A stretch of 44,706 bases of DNA from Methylobacterium sp. WL119 (GTDB taxonomy: Bacteria; Pseudomonadota; Alphaproteobacteria; Rhizobiales; Beijerinckiaceae), in the NCBI RefSeq assembly GCF_008039875.1, contig NZ_VRUU01000036.1:1-44706 (forward strand), read 5' to 3'. The notes under the pieces are model-generated. The model saw nothing but the letters and a program-made list of their open reading frames with translations. It did not search any database and was not told the origin of the DNA. Every line of letters begins with the position of its first letter. Positions within the stretch are counted from its first letter, which is position 1. Shown here one piece after another: positions 28,178-38,217 of the stretch. Both the position numbers and the translations under genes were made by a program.

Positions 28178-28888
28178 ATGCGCGAGAACGCCCCCCCGAA
28201 GCAACTGGCCTTCGACCTGCCGCTCGATCCGCGCTACGGCCGCGAGGATTTCCTGGTCGGCACGGCCAACGAGGCCGCCTACGCGTCGATCGAGGCCTGG
28301 CCCGATTGGCCGGACACCGTGCTCGTGCTCACCGGCCCGCCGGGCAGCGGCAAGAGCCATCTCGCCTCGATCTGGGCGACGCGGGCCCATGCCTGGACCG
28401 TGCCGGCGGCCGAGGTCACGGCGGAGACCGTGACCCACTGCATCTCGAACGGCGCCCTGGTGATCGAGGACATCGACCGCCCGGGCCGCGACGAGGCCGC
28501 CCTGTTCCACCTGCTCAACCTCGCCCGCGAGCGAAAATGCCCGGTGCTGCTGACCAGCGGCGCGGTGATCGACCAGATCGGCCTGACGGTGGCCGACCTG
28601 CGCTCGCGCCTGAGGCTGGCGCCGGGCGTCGCGATCCGCGAGCCCGACGACGCGCTGCTGCGCGCCGTCATCGTCAAGCTGTTCGTCGATCGGCAGCTCG
28701 TGGTCGATCTTCGGGTGATCGACGCCGTCGCCCTGCGCATCGACCGCTCCCTCGGGCGCGCCCGCGAGGTGGTGACCGAGCTCGACCGCGACGCCCTCGG
28801 CCGCGGCCGCCGCATCACGCGGCCGCTGGCGCTCGCCGTCCTCGAACGCCTCGGGATCGCGGATGGCGGCGACGACGAGGACGACTGA
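28178..28888 (+). CDS. hdaA: DnaA regulatory inactivator HdaA (Hda homologue)
   Basis: 236-aa AAA+ protein related to DnaA domain III. It works with the beta sliding clamp to trigger ATP hydrolysis by DnaA and prevent over-initiation. The N-terminal QLAFDLP (residues 9-15) matches the clamp-binding motif of the Hda family. The Walker A loop GPPGSGKS (53-60) is intact, ALVIEDIDRPG is the Walker B region, and LRSRLRLAPG matches the DnaA/Hda box VII region. The DnaA DNA-binding domain IV is absent, as expected. The 236-aa length is typical of alphaproteobacteria. The ribosome-binding site is weak, so it may depend on coupling to perM. Confidence 0.92.
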   Translation: MRENAPPKQLAFDLPLDPRYGREDFLVGTANEAAYASIEAWPDWPDTVLVLTGPPGSGKSHLASIWATRAHAWTVPAAEVTAETVTHCISNGALVIEDIDRPGRDEAALFHLLNLARERKCPVLLTSGAVIDQIGLTVADLRSRLRLAPGVAIREPDDALLRAVIVKLFVDRQLVVDLRVIDAVALRIDRSLGRAREVVTELDRDALGRGRRITRPLALAVLERLGIADGGDDEDD

Positions 28889-29015
28889 TCGCGATCGGTC
28901 GGACGCCGCCGGCCATCGCCGAGGAACGGGCTCGCCCGTCGCCGACCGTCACGGCAGTGTCGCATTCCGGCAGAGCACCCATGTTAGGGACGCCGCGACA
29001 GGCGGCAGGTGAGGA

Positions 29016-31394
29016 GTGGCAGGGTTGTCGGACATCGAATCGAACGTGGACGCCCTCGATCGTGCGGACGACGTCACCGAAGCCGGAGACGACGCGGCGC
29101 CGAAGCGCGCGCCGCGCCGGGCGGCGGCATCCGCACGGACCTCGCGCCGTCCCTCAGCATCCGAGGCCGCCGCCGACGAGTGGCCGACCACCGCCGAGAT
29201 CCCCGAGCCGCCGGCGGCCGACGACGACAAGGCCGCGCGCGAGACGATCCTCGAGGCCGGCCGCGCCCTGCGGCTTTCGCCGGAGCGCTTCGTCAACCGC
29301 GAGCTGTCGTGGCTGCAGTTCAACCGGCGCGTCCTCGAAGAGGCCGCGAACCCGTCGCATCCGCTGCTGGAGAAGCTGCGCTTCCTCTCGATCTCGGCCA
29401 ACAACCTCGACGAGTTCTTCATGGTCCGCGTCGCCGGCCTGCACGATCAGGTCCGCGCCGGGCTGACGCTGCCGTCGCAGGACGGGCTGTCGCCGTCCGA
29501 GCAGTTCGCGCGCATCGGCACCGGCGTGTCGAAGCTCGCGGAGGACCAGCAGGCGCGCTGGCGCGAGCTGCGCGAGGAGCTCGACGGCGTCGTCGCCCTG
29601 GTCGAGCCCGACGCGCTGCGCCCGGAGCACGCCGCGTGGCTGGAGGAGTACTTCCTCAACCACGTCTTCCCGGTGCTGACGCCGCTAGCGATCGACCCGG
29701 CCCACCCGTTCCCGTTCATCCCGAACCTCGGCACCACCATCGCGCTGATGCTGATGCGTCCGCGCGACGGCCGCGTGCTGCGCGCGCTGATCCGCATGCC
29801 GGGCGTGCTCGACCGCTTCGTGCGGCTTCCGGCGATCGAGGACGACACGGTCGCGCGCTTCATCGCCATCGAGCAGGTGATCGTGCTGTTCACCGGGCGC
29901 CTGTTCCCGGGCTACCTGGTGAAGGGGCAGGGCGCCTTCCGGGTGATCCGGGATTCGGACCTCGAGATCGAGGAGGAGGCGGAGGACCTCGTCCTGCATT
30001 TCGAGACCGCGCTGAAGCAGCGCCGCCGCGGCATCGTCATCCGCCTCGAGGTCGAGTCCGGCATGCCGGAGGACCTGCGCAGCTTCGTCTGCGACGAGCT
30101 CGAGATCGGCGCGGACGCGGTGTTCATCGTCGAGGGCATGCTGGCGCTCAACGAGCTGTCGCAGATCGTCGGGATCGACCGGCCCGACCTCAAGTTCAAG
30201 CCGTACAATCCGCGCTTCCCCGAGCGCATCCGCGAGAGCGGCGGTGACGTGTTCGCGGCGATCCGCCAGAAGGATTTCTGCGTCCACCACCCTTACGAAT
30301 CGTTCGATTCGGTGGTGCAGTTCCTGGCCCAGGCCGCCCGCGACCCGAACGTCGTCGCGATCAAGCAGACGCTCTACCGCACCTCGTCGAACTCGCCGAT
30401 CGTCGCGGCGCTCGCCGAGGCCGCCGAGCTCGGCAAGTCGGTCACCGCGCTGGTCGAGCTGAAGGCGCGCTTCGACGAGGAGGCCAACATCCGCTGGGCG
30501 CGCAACCTCGAGAAGGCCGGCGCGCAGGTGGTGTTCGGCTTCGTCGAGCTGAAGACCCACGCCAAGCTGTCGATGGTGGTGCGGCGCGAGGGCGACAAGC
30601 TCGTGACCTACTGCCACGTCGGCACCGGCAACTATCACCCGATCACCGCCCGCATCTACACCGACCTGTCGTTCTTCACCGCCGACCCGGCGGTGGCGCG
30701 CGACGTCTCGCGGATCTTCAACTTCATCACCGGCTACGCCGAGCCGGCGCAGCTGGAGCGGATGTCGGTCTCGCCCCTGACCGCCAAGGCGCGGCTGCTG
30801 GCCGACATCGAGGCGGAGGCGGCCCACGCCAGGGCGGGCCGGCCGGCCGCGATCTGGATCAAGTGCAACTCGCTGGTCGACGCGCAGATCATCGACGCGC
30901 TCTACGATGCCTCGCAGGAGGGCGTGCAGATCGACTGCGTGGTCCGCGGCATCTGCTGCCTGCGGCCGGGCGTGCCGGGCCTGTCCGAGACGATCCGCGT
31001 GAAGTCGATCGTCGGGCGCTTCCTCGAGCACGGGCGCATCTACGCCTTCGGCAACGGCGTCGGGCTGCCGCACCCGAAGGCGACGGTCTACATCTCCTCG
31101 GCCGACCTGATGAGCCGCAACCTGGACCGCCGCGTCGAGTCGCTGCTGCCGATCAGCAACCCGACGGTCCATCAACAGGTTCTCGACCAGATCATGCTGG
31201 CCAACCTTCTCGACAACCGCCAGAGCTGGCGTGTACTGGCATCGGGCGGCGCCGAGCGCATCCACCCCGCCGAGGGCGAGGAACCGTTCAACGCGCACAA
31301 GTACTTCATGACGAACCCGAGCCTGTCCGGTCGCGGCAAGTCGTCGAAGAAGTCGAGCCCGCGGGCTCTCAGCCGTCGCGCGCAGCGGGGCTGA
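29016..31394 (+). CDS. ppk1: Polyphosphate kinase 1 (Ppk1)
   Basis: 792 aa. Reversibly polymerises the gamma phosphate of ATP into polyphosphate. The N and head domains start at [19 protein letters not shown] (about residue 89) and [19 protein letters not shown]. The catalytic core has the autophosphorylated histidine in [14 protein letters not shown] and the conserved [11 protein letters not shown]; the second catalytic region is [12 protein letters not shown]. The first 85 or so residues are a charged, Ala/Arg-rich, probably disordered extension; typical Ppk1 is about 690-730 aa. Translation may begin at GTG 29016 (AGGTGAGG just upstream) or at TTG 29025 (GAGGAG 8 nt upstream), a difference of three residues. 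It is followed by ppx and preceded by hdaA. Confidence 0.94.
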   Translation: MAGLSDIESNVDALDRADDVTEAGDDAAPKRAPRRAAASARTSRRPSASEAAADEWPTTAEIPEPPAADDDKAARETILEAGRALRLSPERFVNRELSWLQFNRRVLEEAANPSHPLLEKLRFLSISANNLDEFFMVRVAGLHDQVRAGLTLPSQDGLSPSEQFARIGTGVSKLAEDQQARWRELREELDGVVALVEPDALRPEHAAWLEEYFLNHVFPVLTPLAIDPAHPFPFIPNLGTTIALMLMRPRDGRVLRALIRMPGVLDRFVRLPAIEDDTVARFIAIEQVIVLFTGRLFPGYLVKGQGAFRVIRDSDLEIEEEAEDLVLHFETALKQRRRGIVIRLEVESGMPEDLRSFVCDELEIGADAVFIVEGMLALNELSQIVGIDRPDLKFKPYNPRFPERIRESGGDVFAAIRQKDFCVHHPYESFDSVVQFLAQAARDPNVVAIKQTLYRTSSNSPIVAALAEAAELGKSVTALVELKARFDEEANIRWARNLEKAGAQVVFGFVELKTHAKLSMVVRREGDKLVTYCHVGTGNYHPITARIYTDLSFFTADPAVARDVSRIFNFITGYAEPAQLERMSVSPLTAKARLLADIEAEAAHARAGRPAAIWIKCNSLVDAQIIDALYDASQEGVQIDCVVRGICCLRPGVPGLSETIRVKSIVGRFLEHGRIYAFGNGVGLPHPKATVYISSADLMSRNLDRRVESLLPISNPTVHQQVLDQIMLANLLDNRQSWRVLASGGAERIHPAEGEEPFNAHKYFMTNPSLSGRGKSSKKSSPRALSRRAQRG

Positions 31395-31560
31395 TCGTCC
31401 GGCCCCCGGCCGGATACACGGATCGGGCGGTGCGGATCGCGCCGCCGGGTCATCCAGACGTGCGTTCGACGAGCCGATCGGTATCATACAGCGAGGTCGT
31501 TGCTTGGGTCCCCATCGCGCCAACCTCACGCTCGCCCATTCCGCCGACCGGGAGCCGGCC

Positions 31561-33045
31561 TTGGTCAACGCGCCCGTCGCGATCATCGACATCGGCTCGA
31601 ACTCGGTCCGCCTCGTCGCCTATGACGGCCTGAGCCGGGCCCCGACGCCGCTCTACAACGAGAAGGTCCTGTGCGGGCTCGGCCGCAACGTCCTCACCAC
31701 CGGCCGCCTCAACGACGAGGCGGTGCGCCGGGCGCTCGCCGCGCTCGCCCGCTTCCGGGTGCTGTGCGAGACCATGCGGGTTTCGCGCCTGTTCGTGCTC
31801 GCCACCGCCGCGGCCCGCGACGCCTCCAACGGGCCCGCCTTCCTCGAGGCCGCCGAGGCGGCCTGCGGCACGCGCATCGAGCTGTTGTCGGGGCGGCGCG
31901 AGGCCGAGCTGTCGGCGCTCGGCGTGGTCTCGGGCTTCCATGCGCCGGACGGCGTCGTCGGCGACCTCGGCGGCGGCTCGCTGGAACTCGTCGACGTGCG
32001 CGGCGCCGTGGTCGGGCAGGGCGTGACGATGCCGCTCGGCGGCCTCGCGCTGCAGGACCTCTCCGGCGGCTCGCTGAAGAAGGCCGGCAAGATCGTGCGC
32101 GAGCACATGAAGAAGGCCGCGCCGCAGCTCGAGACCCTGCGCGGCCGCACCTTCTACGCGGTCGGCGGCACCTGGCGGGCGCTCGCCCGCCTGCACCAGG
32201 CCGCGCGGCAATATCCCGTCCACGTGATGCACGGCTACAGCGTCGAGCCGACGGACGAGCTGAGCTTCCTCCAGGTCGTCGAGCAATCCGACGCCGCGAC
32301 GCTGCAGGACGTCGAGGCGATCTCCGAGGCGCGGCGACCGCTCCTGGCCTACGGCGCGGTGGTGCTGGAGGAGATCATCCGCGTCGGCCGCCCGCGCGAG
32401 GTCGCGATCTCGGCCTCCGGCGTGCGCGAGGGCCTGCTCTACGAGCAGGTCGACCGCGAGACCCGGGCGCTCGATCCGCTGCTCGCCTCCTGCGCCGAGC
32501 TGAATCAGCTGCGCGCGCGTTCGCCGCGCCACGCCGACGAGCTGATCGCCTGGACCGATCGGTTCGTGGCGGCGCTGGACGGGCCGGAGACCGCCGACGA
32601 GCGCCGGCTGCGCCACGCCGCCTGCCTCCTGTCCGACATCGGCTGGCGGGCGCATCCCGACTACCGCGGCGAGCAGAGCATCGCGATCATCCAGAACGCG
32701 GCCTTCGTCGGCATCGACCATCCCGGCCGCGGCTTCCTCGCCCTGGCGATCTACTTCCGCCACGAGGGCGTCGCCCCGGAGAAGGCGACCCCCATGCTGC
32801 GGGTGCTCGCGGGCCCGCGCCTGTTCGAGCGCGCCCGCCTCATCGGCGCGCTGCTGCGCGTCGCCTTCCCGATGACCGCCGGCATGGAAGGCGCGCTCCG
32901 CCGCATGCCGCTCAGCATCGAGGACGGCCGCGTCGTCCTGAGCCTGCCGCCCGAATGGGACGCGCTGAACGGCGACCGCCTGCTCAACCGGGTCCGGGGC
33001 CTCGCCCGCATCGCCGGCCTGGAAGGGCGCGTCCGCGTCGGGTGA
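31561..33045 (+). CDS. ppx: Exopolyphosphatase / pppGpp phosphohydrolase (Ppx/GppA)
   Basis: 494 aa. Hydrolyses polyphosphate processively and may act on pppGpp. The sugar kinase/actin-like ATPase fold begins IIDIGSNSVRLVAYDG; ATAAARDASNGPAFL, EAELSALGVV and GVVGDLGGGSLELV (phosphate-binding) follow. The C-terminal half is the HD-like helical domain typical of the longer alphaproteobacterial type (RLRHAACLLSDIGWRAHPDYR). I chose TTG 31561, which has GGGAG at 31550-31554 with a 6-nt spacer and puts the IDIGSNSVR motif near the N-terminus. A TTG at 31504 would add 19 residues. It lies 166 bp after ppk1, so the two polyphosphate enzymes may be co-expressed. A strong hairpin follows the stop. Confidence 0.92.
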   Translation: MVNAPVAIIDIGSNSVRLVAYDGLSRAPTPLYNEKVLCGLGRNVLTTGRLNDEAVRRALAALARFRVLCETMRVSRLFVLATAAARDASNGPAFLEAAEAACGTRIELLSGRREAELSALGVVSGFHAPDGVVGDLGGGSLELVDVRGAVVGQGVTMPLGGLALQDLSGGSLKKAGKIVREHMKKAAPQLETLRGRTFYAVGGTWRALARLHQAARQYPVHVMHGYSVEPTDELSFLQVVEQSDAATLQDVEAISEARRPLLAYGAVVLEEIIRVGRPREVAISASGVREGLLYEQVDRETRALDPLLASCAELNQLRARSPRHADELIAWTDRFVAALDGPETADERRLRHAACLLSDIGWRAHPDYRGEQSIAIIQNAAFVGIDHPGRGFLALAIYFRHEGVAPEKATPMLRVLAGPRLFERARLIGALLRVAFPMTAGMEGALRRMPLSIEDGRVVLSLPPEWDALNGDRLLNRVRGLARIAGLEGRVRVG

Positions 33046-33059
33046 CAATCCGGGTACGG

Positions 33060-33082
33060 GACCGGAGCGTGGCGCTCCGGTC
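33060..33082. terminator. Bidirectional hairpin terminator between ppx and the exported amidase
   Basis: A perfect 10-bp stem (33060-33069 with 33073-33082, arms GACCGGAGCG) around a 3-nt loop, in the 42-bp gap between two convergent stops. No T run on either strand, but the placement makes a terminator or 3'-end stabiliser for both messages the simplest reading. Confidence 0.68.
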
Positions 33083-33087
33083 GGGGC

Positions 33088-34551
33088 TCAAGCCGTTCGC
33101 TCGGCGAAGATCGCCTTCTTCACGATGGCGTGGACGCCCCAGTTGCCGTCGACCACCTGCGTGATGCCGAAATCAACCGCGATCGACATCAGCGAGATCG
33201 CCTCGTCCTCGGTCAGTCCCTTCGCGTGCATCAGGAACTGCCGCATCTTGCGGAAGGCGTCGCGCATCGCGAGGTCGATCGAGGACTTCTGGAAGATCGC
33301 GTCCTGCGCGGCCGGCCCGAGGTCCTTGAGGTAGTTCGGATAGCTGAAGCCCGAGAGGACCCACTCGTCGCGCGTCTCGATCATCGGGAAGTCGAGGCTC
33401 TCGAGCGCGGTGCCGGGCAGGTCCTGCTTCTTGTGCAGCACGAACTGGAACGTGCCGGTGAGCGAGCACTCGATCGCGGTGCCGCAGAGTTCCGAATCGC
33501 CCTGGCTAGCATGCGGATCGCCGACCGAGAACAGCGCACCCGGCACGGCGACCGGATAGTACATCGTCGCCCCCTTGCCGATGCGCCAGTTGTCGATGTT
33601 GCCGCCGGTGTAGCTCGGCGGGATCGAGTTCACCATGTCGGCTTCGGCCGGCGCCAGGCCCATCGTCCCGAAATGGGGGCGGATCGGCACGCGGATGCCC
33701 TTCAGGACGTCGAAGTTGCGCTCGGTCTTGGTGTGATCGACCAGCAGCCCCGGATAGTCGATCGTCGGGTGCGCGATCCCGTTCGGGTCGGTCACGCCGG
33801 GCCAGCGGAAGCTGTAGACCGCCTTCGCCCAGTCGCGCGTGCCGGTGGCGTCGACCTCGTAGATCGTCACCACCTCGCGCGGCCGGTCGCCGGTGATGAG
33901 GTCCTTGTAGTGGTAGCCCCACCAGGCGGCGGCGTTGCTGCCGAACGCCAGGCCCTTGAACTTCGGGTTGGCACAGGGCCGCGGCGCGACGTCGAGGATG
34001 CGGACCTCCAGCACGTCGCCCGGCTCGGCTCCGCGGATCGCCACCGGGCCGGTGCAGATGTGGACGCCGAGACCGCCGCCCGGCCCGAGCTTGGCATCCT
34101 CCGGGCCCGCCCCGCGCCGCGCGACGCCCTTCTTGTCCTTGGTCCACAGATAGACGCTCTCGGCACCCGGATCGCCCTGGATCATCCGCTCGGCATCGTC
34201 GCTGGCCTGGTGCGTGAGGGTCTCGATCGTGACGAAGTCGCCCGACGCGATCTCGACCTGCGGCTTCAGGTTCTTGCTGAAGTAGCCCCAGTGCACCGTG
34301 TCGGCGTTGGCCAGCAGCACCTGGTGCGTCGCCTGCCGCGGTCCGCGCGCCGCGCTGGTCTGGGCGAGCGCGGGCGTGACCAGGGACAAGCCGCCGGCCG
34401 CGAGCGCGGCAGCGCCGCCCGTGGCGACGAAGCCGCTCTTCAGGAAGGCGCGTCGCTCGGGCGCGAGATCGCCGAGGAAGCGGCGGCGGTGCTCTGCGAA
34501 CGCCGCGCAGTTCGGATCGTCGCCCTGGCACATCGTCTCGACCCCCGGCAT
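33088..34551 (-). CDS. Acetamidase/formamidase-family protein with a Tat signal peptide
   Basis: 487 aa of the FmdA_AmdA family, which hydrolyses short amides such as formamide to formate and ammonia. Family blocks include HVLLAN-like HQVLLANADTVHWGYF, GDFVTIETLTHQASDD, GGGLGVHICTGPVAIRGAEPGD, SFRWPGVTDP, IPIRPH-like VPIRPHFGTMGLAP and GDPHASQGDSELCGTAIE. Unlike the usual cytosolic enzymes, it carries an export signal: residues 31-64 hold ERRAFLKSG, a strong twin-arginine motif, then a hydrophobic stretch ending PALAQT. About 30 residues precede the motif, including two cysteines (MCQGDDPNC), which is long for a Tat n-region. The start is ATG 34551. Periplasmic amide hydrolysis fits a methylotroph that can oxidise the formate. 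The substrate and location are inferred. Confidence 0.87.
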   Translation of the reverse strand: MPGVETMCQGDDPNCAAFAEHRRRFLGDLAPERRAFLKSGFVATGGAAALAAGGLSLVTPALAQTSAARGPRQATHQVLLANADTVHWGYFSKNLKPQVEIASGDFVTIETLTHQASDDAERMIQGDPGAESVYLWTKDKKGVARRGAGPEDAKLGPGGGLGVHICTGPVAIRGAEPGDVLEVRILDVAPRPCANPKFKGLAFGSNAAAWWGYHYKDLITGDRPREVVTIYEVDATGTRDWAKAVYSFRWPGVTDPNGIAHPTIDYPGLLVDHTKTERNFDVLKGIRVPIRPHFGTMGLAPAEADMVNSIPPSYTGGNIDNWRIGKGATMYYPVAVPGALFSVGDPHASQGDSELCGTAIECSLTGTFQFVLHKKQDLPGTALESLDFPMIETRDEWVLSGFSYPNYLKDLGPAAQDAIFQKSSIDLAMRDAFRKMRQFLMHAKGLTEDEAISLMSIAVDFGITQVVDGNWGVHAIVKKAIFAERTA

Positions 34552-34598
34552 CCCACTCGGATCGGGAAATGCAAGGACACGGCCAGAGTCCCGGGCCG

Positions 34599-36929
34599 CT
34601 ACTCCGACAGCATGCCCGCGCCGGGCTCGGCCGAGTCGAGCATCTGGCCGCCGCCCGCCTGGGCCTCGACCACCGCCGCGGTCGTCACGTTGACGATGCC
34701 GCGCGCCGTGACCGACGGCGTCAGGATGTGGGCGGGCTTGGCCGGGCCGATCAGCAGCGGGCCGACCGGGAGGGCGTCGGCGAGCACCTTGGCGAACTGG
34801 TAGGCGATGTTGGCCGCGTCCAGGTTCGGGAAGATCAGCACGTTGGCCGCGCCCTTCAGGCGCGAGCCCGGCAGCACCCGATCGCGGACGATCTCGGACA
34901 GCGCGGAATCGGCCTGCATCTCGCCGTCGACCTGAAGCTCGGGCGCACGGTCGTTGATCAGGCCCAGAGCTGCCCGCATCTTCATCGCCGAGGGCGTGTC
35001 GGACTGGCCGAAGTCGGAATGGCTAAGCAGCGCGATCTTCGGGGTGATGCCGAAGCGCGTGACGTGCCCGGCGCAGGCGACGGCGAGCTCGGCGATCTCC
35101 TCCGCGCTCGGATCCTGGCGCACATGCGTGTCGGCGAGGAAGTAGGCGCCCTTCTTCGTGACGATCAGGCTCATCGCGGCGCATTGCGTCACGCCGGGCG
35201 ACAGCCCGATGATGTCGCGGATGATGCGCAGGCGCGTCTCGAACCGGCCTTCGAGCCCGCAGATCAGCGCGTCGGCCTCGCCGCGGCGCACGGCGATGGC
35301 GCCGATGATCGTGGTGTTGGTGCGCACCAGCGTGCGGGCCGCATCCGGCGTGATGCCGCGGCGCCCGGCGATGTCGAGGTAGGTCTGGACGTAGGAGCGG
35401 TAGCGCGGATCGTCCTCGGGATCGATCAGCTCGAAGTCGCGGCCCTCCTGGATCGAAAGGCCGAAGCGCTTGAGCCGGGTCTCGACCACCCGCGGGCGGC
35501 CGACGAGGATCGGCTTGGCGACGCCGTCCTCGACGATGGCCTGGACCGCGCGCAGCACGCGCTCGTCCTCGCCCTCGGCGTAGATCACGCGCTTGGGATT
35601 CTCCTTCGCCTTGGAGAACAGCGGCTTCATGATGAAGCCGGAGCGGTGGACGAACCGATCGAGGGATTCGGCGTAGGCCGCGATGTTCTCGACCGGGCGG
35701 CCGGCGACGCCGGAATCCATCGCCGCCTGGGCGACGGCCGGCGCGATGCGCAGGATCAGCCGCGGATCGAACGGGCTCGGGATCAGCGAGCGCGGCCCGA
35801 ACGGTCGGGCCTCGCCGCCATAGGCGCGGGCCACCACGTCGGAGGGGGTCTCGCGGGCGAGCGCGGCGATGGCCTTCACCGCCGCCTTCTTCATCTCCTC
35901 GTTGATGCTGCGCGCGCCGACGTCGAGCGCGCCGCGGAAGATGTAGGGGAAGCACAGGACGTTGTTGACCTGGTTCGGGAAGTCCGAGCGCCCGGTGCAG
36001 ATCATCGCGTCGGGGCGCTTCTCCTGTGCCAGGTCGGGCATGATCTCGGGATAGGGGTTGGCCAGCGCCATGATCAGCGGCTTCTCGGCCATCTTCTCGA
36101 GGTATTCGGGCTTGAGCACGCCGCCGGCCGAGAGGCCGATGAACACGTCGGCGCCGGGGATGACCTCGGCCAGCGTCCGCGCCTCTGTTTCCTGGGCGTA
36201 GACGTCCTTCCATCGGTCCATCAGCTCGGTGCGGCCCTTGTAGACCACGCCCTTGATGTCGGTGACCGTGATGTTCTCACGGGTCGCGCCGAGCGAGACC
36301 AGCAGGTTGAGGCAGGCCAGGGCCGCCGCGCCGGCGCCCGAGGTGACGATGCGGACGTCCGACAGCTGCTTGCCGGCGAGCTCGAGCGCGTTGAGCACGG
36401 CCGCCGCCACGATGATCGCGGTGCCGTGCTGGTCGTCGTGGAAGACCGGGATGTTCATCCGGGCGCGGCACTGCTCCTCGACCTCGAAGCATTCCGGCGC
36501 CTTGATGTCCTCCAGGTTGATGCCGCCGAAGGTCGGCTCCAGCGAGCACACCACGTCGACGAGCTTGGCGACGTCGAGCTGGTCGACCTCGATGTCGAAC
36601 ACGTCGATGCCGGCGAACTTCTTGAACAGGACCGCCTTGCCCTCCATCACCGGCTTCGAGGCGAGCGGGCCGATGTTGCCGAGGCCGAGCACGGCGGTGC
36701 CGTTGGTGAGCACGGCGACGAGGTTCTGGCGGATGGTGAGGGTCGCGGCCTCCTGCGGGTCGGCCGCGATCGCCTCGCAGGCGGCGGCGACGCCGGGCGA
36801 GTAGGCCAGCGCCAGGTCGCGCTGGTTGCCGAGCGGCTTGGTCGCCTGGATCTCGAGCTTTCCGGGGCGCGGGAGGCGGTGATAGACGAGAGCCCCTGAC
36901 TTGAGATCCTCGGACATGTTGTCGCCCAT
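34599..36929 (-). CDS. maeB: NADP-dependent malic enzyme with C-terminal phosphotransacetylase-like domain (MaeB)
   Basis: 776 aa, the standard hybrid size. The first 430 or so residues decarboxylate malate to pyruvate with NADP reduction: [29 protein letters not shown] and [20 protein letters not shown], with a Rossmann motif at [16 protein letters not shown]. The last 320 or so resemble phosphate acetyltransferase ([18 protein letters not shown]...[20 protein letters not shown]). In related enzymes this part is not catalytic but mediates oligomerisation and acetyl-CoA control. ATG 36929 has GGGAGA 8 nt upstream. A second ATG at 36917 is possible. The frame is open far upstream, but no domain lies there. 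It is divergent from the acetyltransferase gene with only 54 bp between starts. Confidence 0.95.
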   Translation of the reverse strand: MGDNMSEDLKSGALVYHRLPRPGKLEIQATKPLGNQRDLALAYSPGVAAACEAIAADPQEAATLTIRQNLVAVLTNGTAVLGLGNIGPLASKPVMEGKAVLFKKFAGIDVFDIEVDQLDVAKLVDVVCSLEPTFGGINLEDIKAPECFEVEEQCRARMNIPVFHDDQHGTAIIVAAAVLNALELAGKQLSDVRIVTSGAGAAALACLNLLVSLGATRENITVTDIKGVVYKGRTELMDRWKDVYAQETEARTLAEVIPGADVFIGLSAGGVLKPEYLEKMAEKPLIMALANPYPEIMPDLAQEKRPDAMICTGRSDFPNQVNNVLCFPYIFRGALDVGARSINEEMKKAAVKAIAALARETPSDVVARAYGGEARPFGPRSLIPSPFDPRLILRIAPAVAQAAMDSGVAGRPVENIAAYAESLDRFVHRSGFIMKPLFSKAKENPKRVIYAEGEDERVLRAVQAIVEDGVAKPILVGRPRVVETRLKRFGLSIQEGRDFELIDPEDDPRYRSYVQTYLDIAGRRGITPDAARTLVRTNTTIIGAIAVRRGEADALICGLEGRFETRLRIIRDIIGLSPGVTQCAAMSLIVTKKGAYFLADTHVRQDPSAEEIAELAVACAGHVTRFGITPKIALLSHSDFGQSDTPSAMKMRAALGLINDRAPELQVDGEMQADSALSEIVRDRVLPGSRLKGAANVLIFPNLDAANIAYQFAKVLADALPVGPLLIGPAKPAHILTPSVTARGIVNVTTAAVVEAQAGGGQMLDSAEPGAGMLSE

Positions 36930-36983
36930 GGCCCATTCTCCCTCGATCAGGCGCGTACGTCGTGTGGCGCCGAACGCCCTCGC

Positions 36984-37604
36984 ATGAAGGCCCTGTTGCA
37001 CCGGCTGCGCAGCGGGCGCAACCCGAACAACGAGACGCGGATCCACTTGGAAAAGCTGGTGCGCGCCCACGGATTCTCCATCGGTGCCTATTCGTACGGT
37101 CGCCCGAAGGTGCGATTCGCCGAATCCGGGCGGAGGCTGACGATCGGCCGCTATTGTTCCATCGCCGACAAGGTCGAGATCCTGCTCGGCGGCGACCATC
37201 GCCTCGACTGGGCCTCGACCTATCCCTTCGCCGCAATGCGCGGGCTGTGGCCGGATGCGGACGCGCCGGCCGGGTACCACGCCTCGCGCGGGGACGTATC
37301 GATCGGGCACGACGTCTGGCTCGGCTCGGGCTGCCTGATCCTGTCCGGGGTCACGGTCGGGCACGGCGCGGTGGTGGCGGCGCACGCCGTGGTCACGCGC
37401 GACGTGCCGCCCTACGCAATCGTCGCCGGCAACCCGGCCCGGGTCGTGCGCACCCGCTTCGACGCGGCGACGGTGGCGGACCTCGTCGCCTGCGCCTGGT
37501 GGGACCTGCCGCATGCGGCGGTGGCGACGCTGGTGCCGCTGCTGCAGAGCGGGCGCATCCCCGAGCTGATCGCCGCCGCCCGCGCCGTTGCACCGCCTGC
37601 CTGA
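36984..37604 (+). CDS. Hexapeptide-repeat O-acetyltransferase (CatB/Xat family)
   Basis: 206 aa left-handed beta-helix acyltransferase. The hexapeptide region includes [25 protein letters not shown], the signature of the xenobiotic/CatB-like branch with its catalytic His in GGDHRLDW. The repeats [54 protein letters not shown] complete the coil. The acceptor may be a sugar, a polysaccharide precursor or a small molecule; a surface-polysaccharide role is possible given the nearby glycosyltransferase and acyltransferase. The start is ATG 36984. It is divergent from maeB and 53 bp before the DUF3297 gene. Confidence 0.9.
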   Translation: MKALLHRLRSGRNPNNETRIHLEKLVRAHGFSIGAYSYGRPKVRFAESGRRLTIGRYCSIADKVEILLGGDHRLDWASTYPFAAMRGLWPDADAPAGYHASRGDVSIGHDVWLGSGCLILSGVTVGHGAVVAAHAVVTRDVPPYAIVAGNPARVVRTRFDAATVADLVACAWWDLPHAAVATLVPLLQSGRIPELIAAARAVAPPA

Positions 37605-37657
37605 ATCCCTTACGCGCGGGCCGATCGCACTTGAGCGCCCGCCCGAAGGTCCGACCG

Positions 37658-37909
37658 ATGTCCCAGACGCCCCCCGACCGCCTCGCCGTGAACCCGAACA
37701 GCCCGTTCTACGACGAAACCATTCTGGAGCGCGGCATCGGCATCCGCTTCAAGGGCGTCGAGAAGACCAACGTCGAGGAATATTGCGTCAGCGAGGGCTG
37801 GGTCCGCCTCAGCGCCGGCAAGACCCTGGACCGCGCCGGCAACCCGATGACGGTGAAGCTCAAGGGCACGGTCGAGCCCTACTTCCGCGACGCCGCACCC
37901 GAAGCCTGA
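37658..37909 (+). CDS. DUF3297 protein
   Basis: 83 aa, the usual length for DUF3297. RLAVNPNSPFYDETILERGIGIRFKG is the family signature, followed by VEEYCVSEGWVRLSAGKTLDRAGNPMTVKLKG and an acidic/aromatic tail (VEPYFRD). The function is unknown; some database entries call it glutathione peroxidase, which the sequence does not support because it lacks the Cys/Sec active-site motif. ATG 37658 follows GAAGG. Its last 31 bp overlap the 3' end of a minus-strand gene. Confidence 0.88.
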   Translation: MSQTPPDRLAVNPNSPFYDETILERGIGIRFKGVEKTNVEEYCVSEGWVRLSAGKTLDRAGNPMTVKLKGTVEPYFRDAAPEA

Positions 37910-38217
37910 GCCTCGCGCCGGCCGCGCGCCAGGTCGAAATCGCGCAGGGTACCCGCGACCAGGGCCGCGACCTGCTCCGGGCTGCGCGCATCCCGGACCA
38001 CGAGGCTCGCCAGCACGTCGGTGCGGCGTTGCCGCTGCTTGGCCGTCCGCGCGTGGTTCGAGAGCCGCAGGGCGAAGCCGCATCCCGCGCGTTGGAGGTA
38101 CAGGCTGTCACCGCGCTCGTTGCGCGCGGTCACCCGGAAACCGTGCTCGGCGAGAAGCCGCGCCGCGTGCGCGAGCGCCGCGGCCGGGGGCAGGGCGCGT
38201 GCGCCCGAGCCGGTCAC
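37879..38217 (-). CDS. Small cytosolic protein, unknown function, coupled to an acyltransferase gene
   Basis: 112 aa starting at GTG 38217, 4 bp inside the acyltransferase stop (GTGA overlap). It appears soluble: helix-rich, with LAHAARLLAEHGFRVTARNERGDSLYLQRAGC, then FALRLSNHARTAKQRQRRTDVLASLVV. There is no signal peptide or membrane helix, and I do not recognise a family. The pattern of a short polar strand-helix protein with SLYL/R(L)SNHAR blocks looks like a conserved small protein rather than chance translation. Its stop lies inside the last codons of DUF3297 on the other strand (31-bp antisense overlap). Translational coupling puts it in the polysaccharide cassette, but no role can be assigned. 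Confidence 0.6.
   Translation of the reverse strand: MTGSGARALPPAAALAHAARLLAEHGFRVTARNERGDSLYLQRAGCGFALRLSNHARTAKQRQRRTDVLASLVVRDARSPEQVAALVAGTLRDFDLARGRREAQASGAASRK

Noticed and set aside
36930..37514. A 195-residue N-terminal extension of MaeB
   Set aside because: The extension is Arg/His/Ala-rich, antisense to the acetyltransferase gene, and a proper ribosome-binding site precedes the ATG at 36929, where the malic-enzyme domain begins.
37658..37909. Glutathione peroxidase function for the DUF3297 protein
   Set aside because: It has one cysteine in EEYCVSEGW and no peroxidase signature or catalytic Gln/Trp set; the name is a database carry-over.
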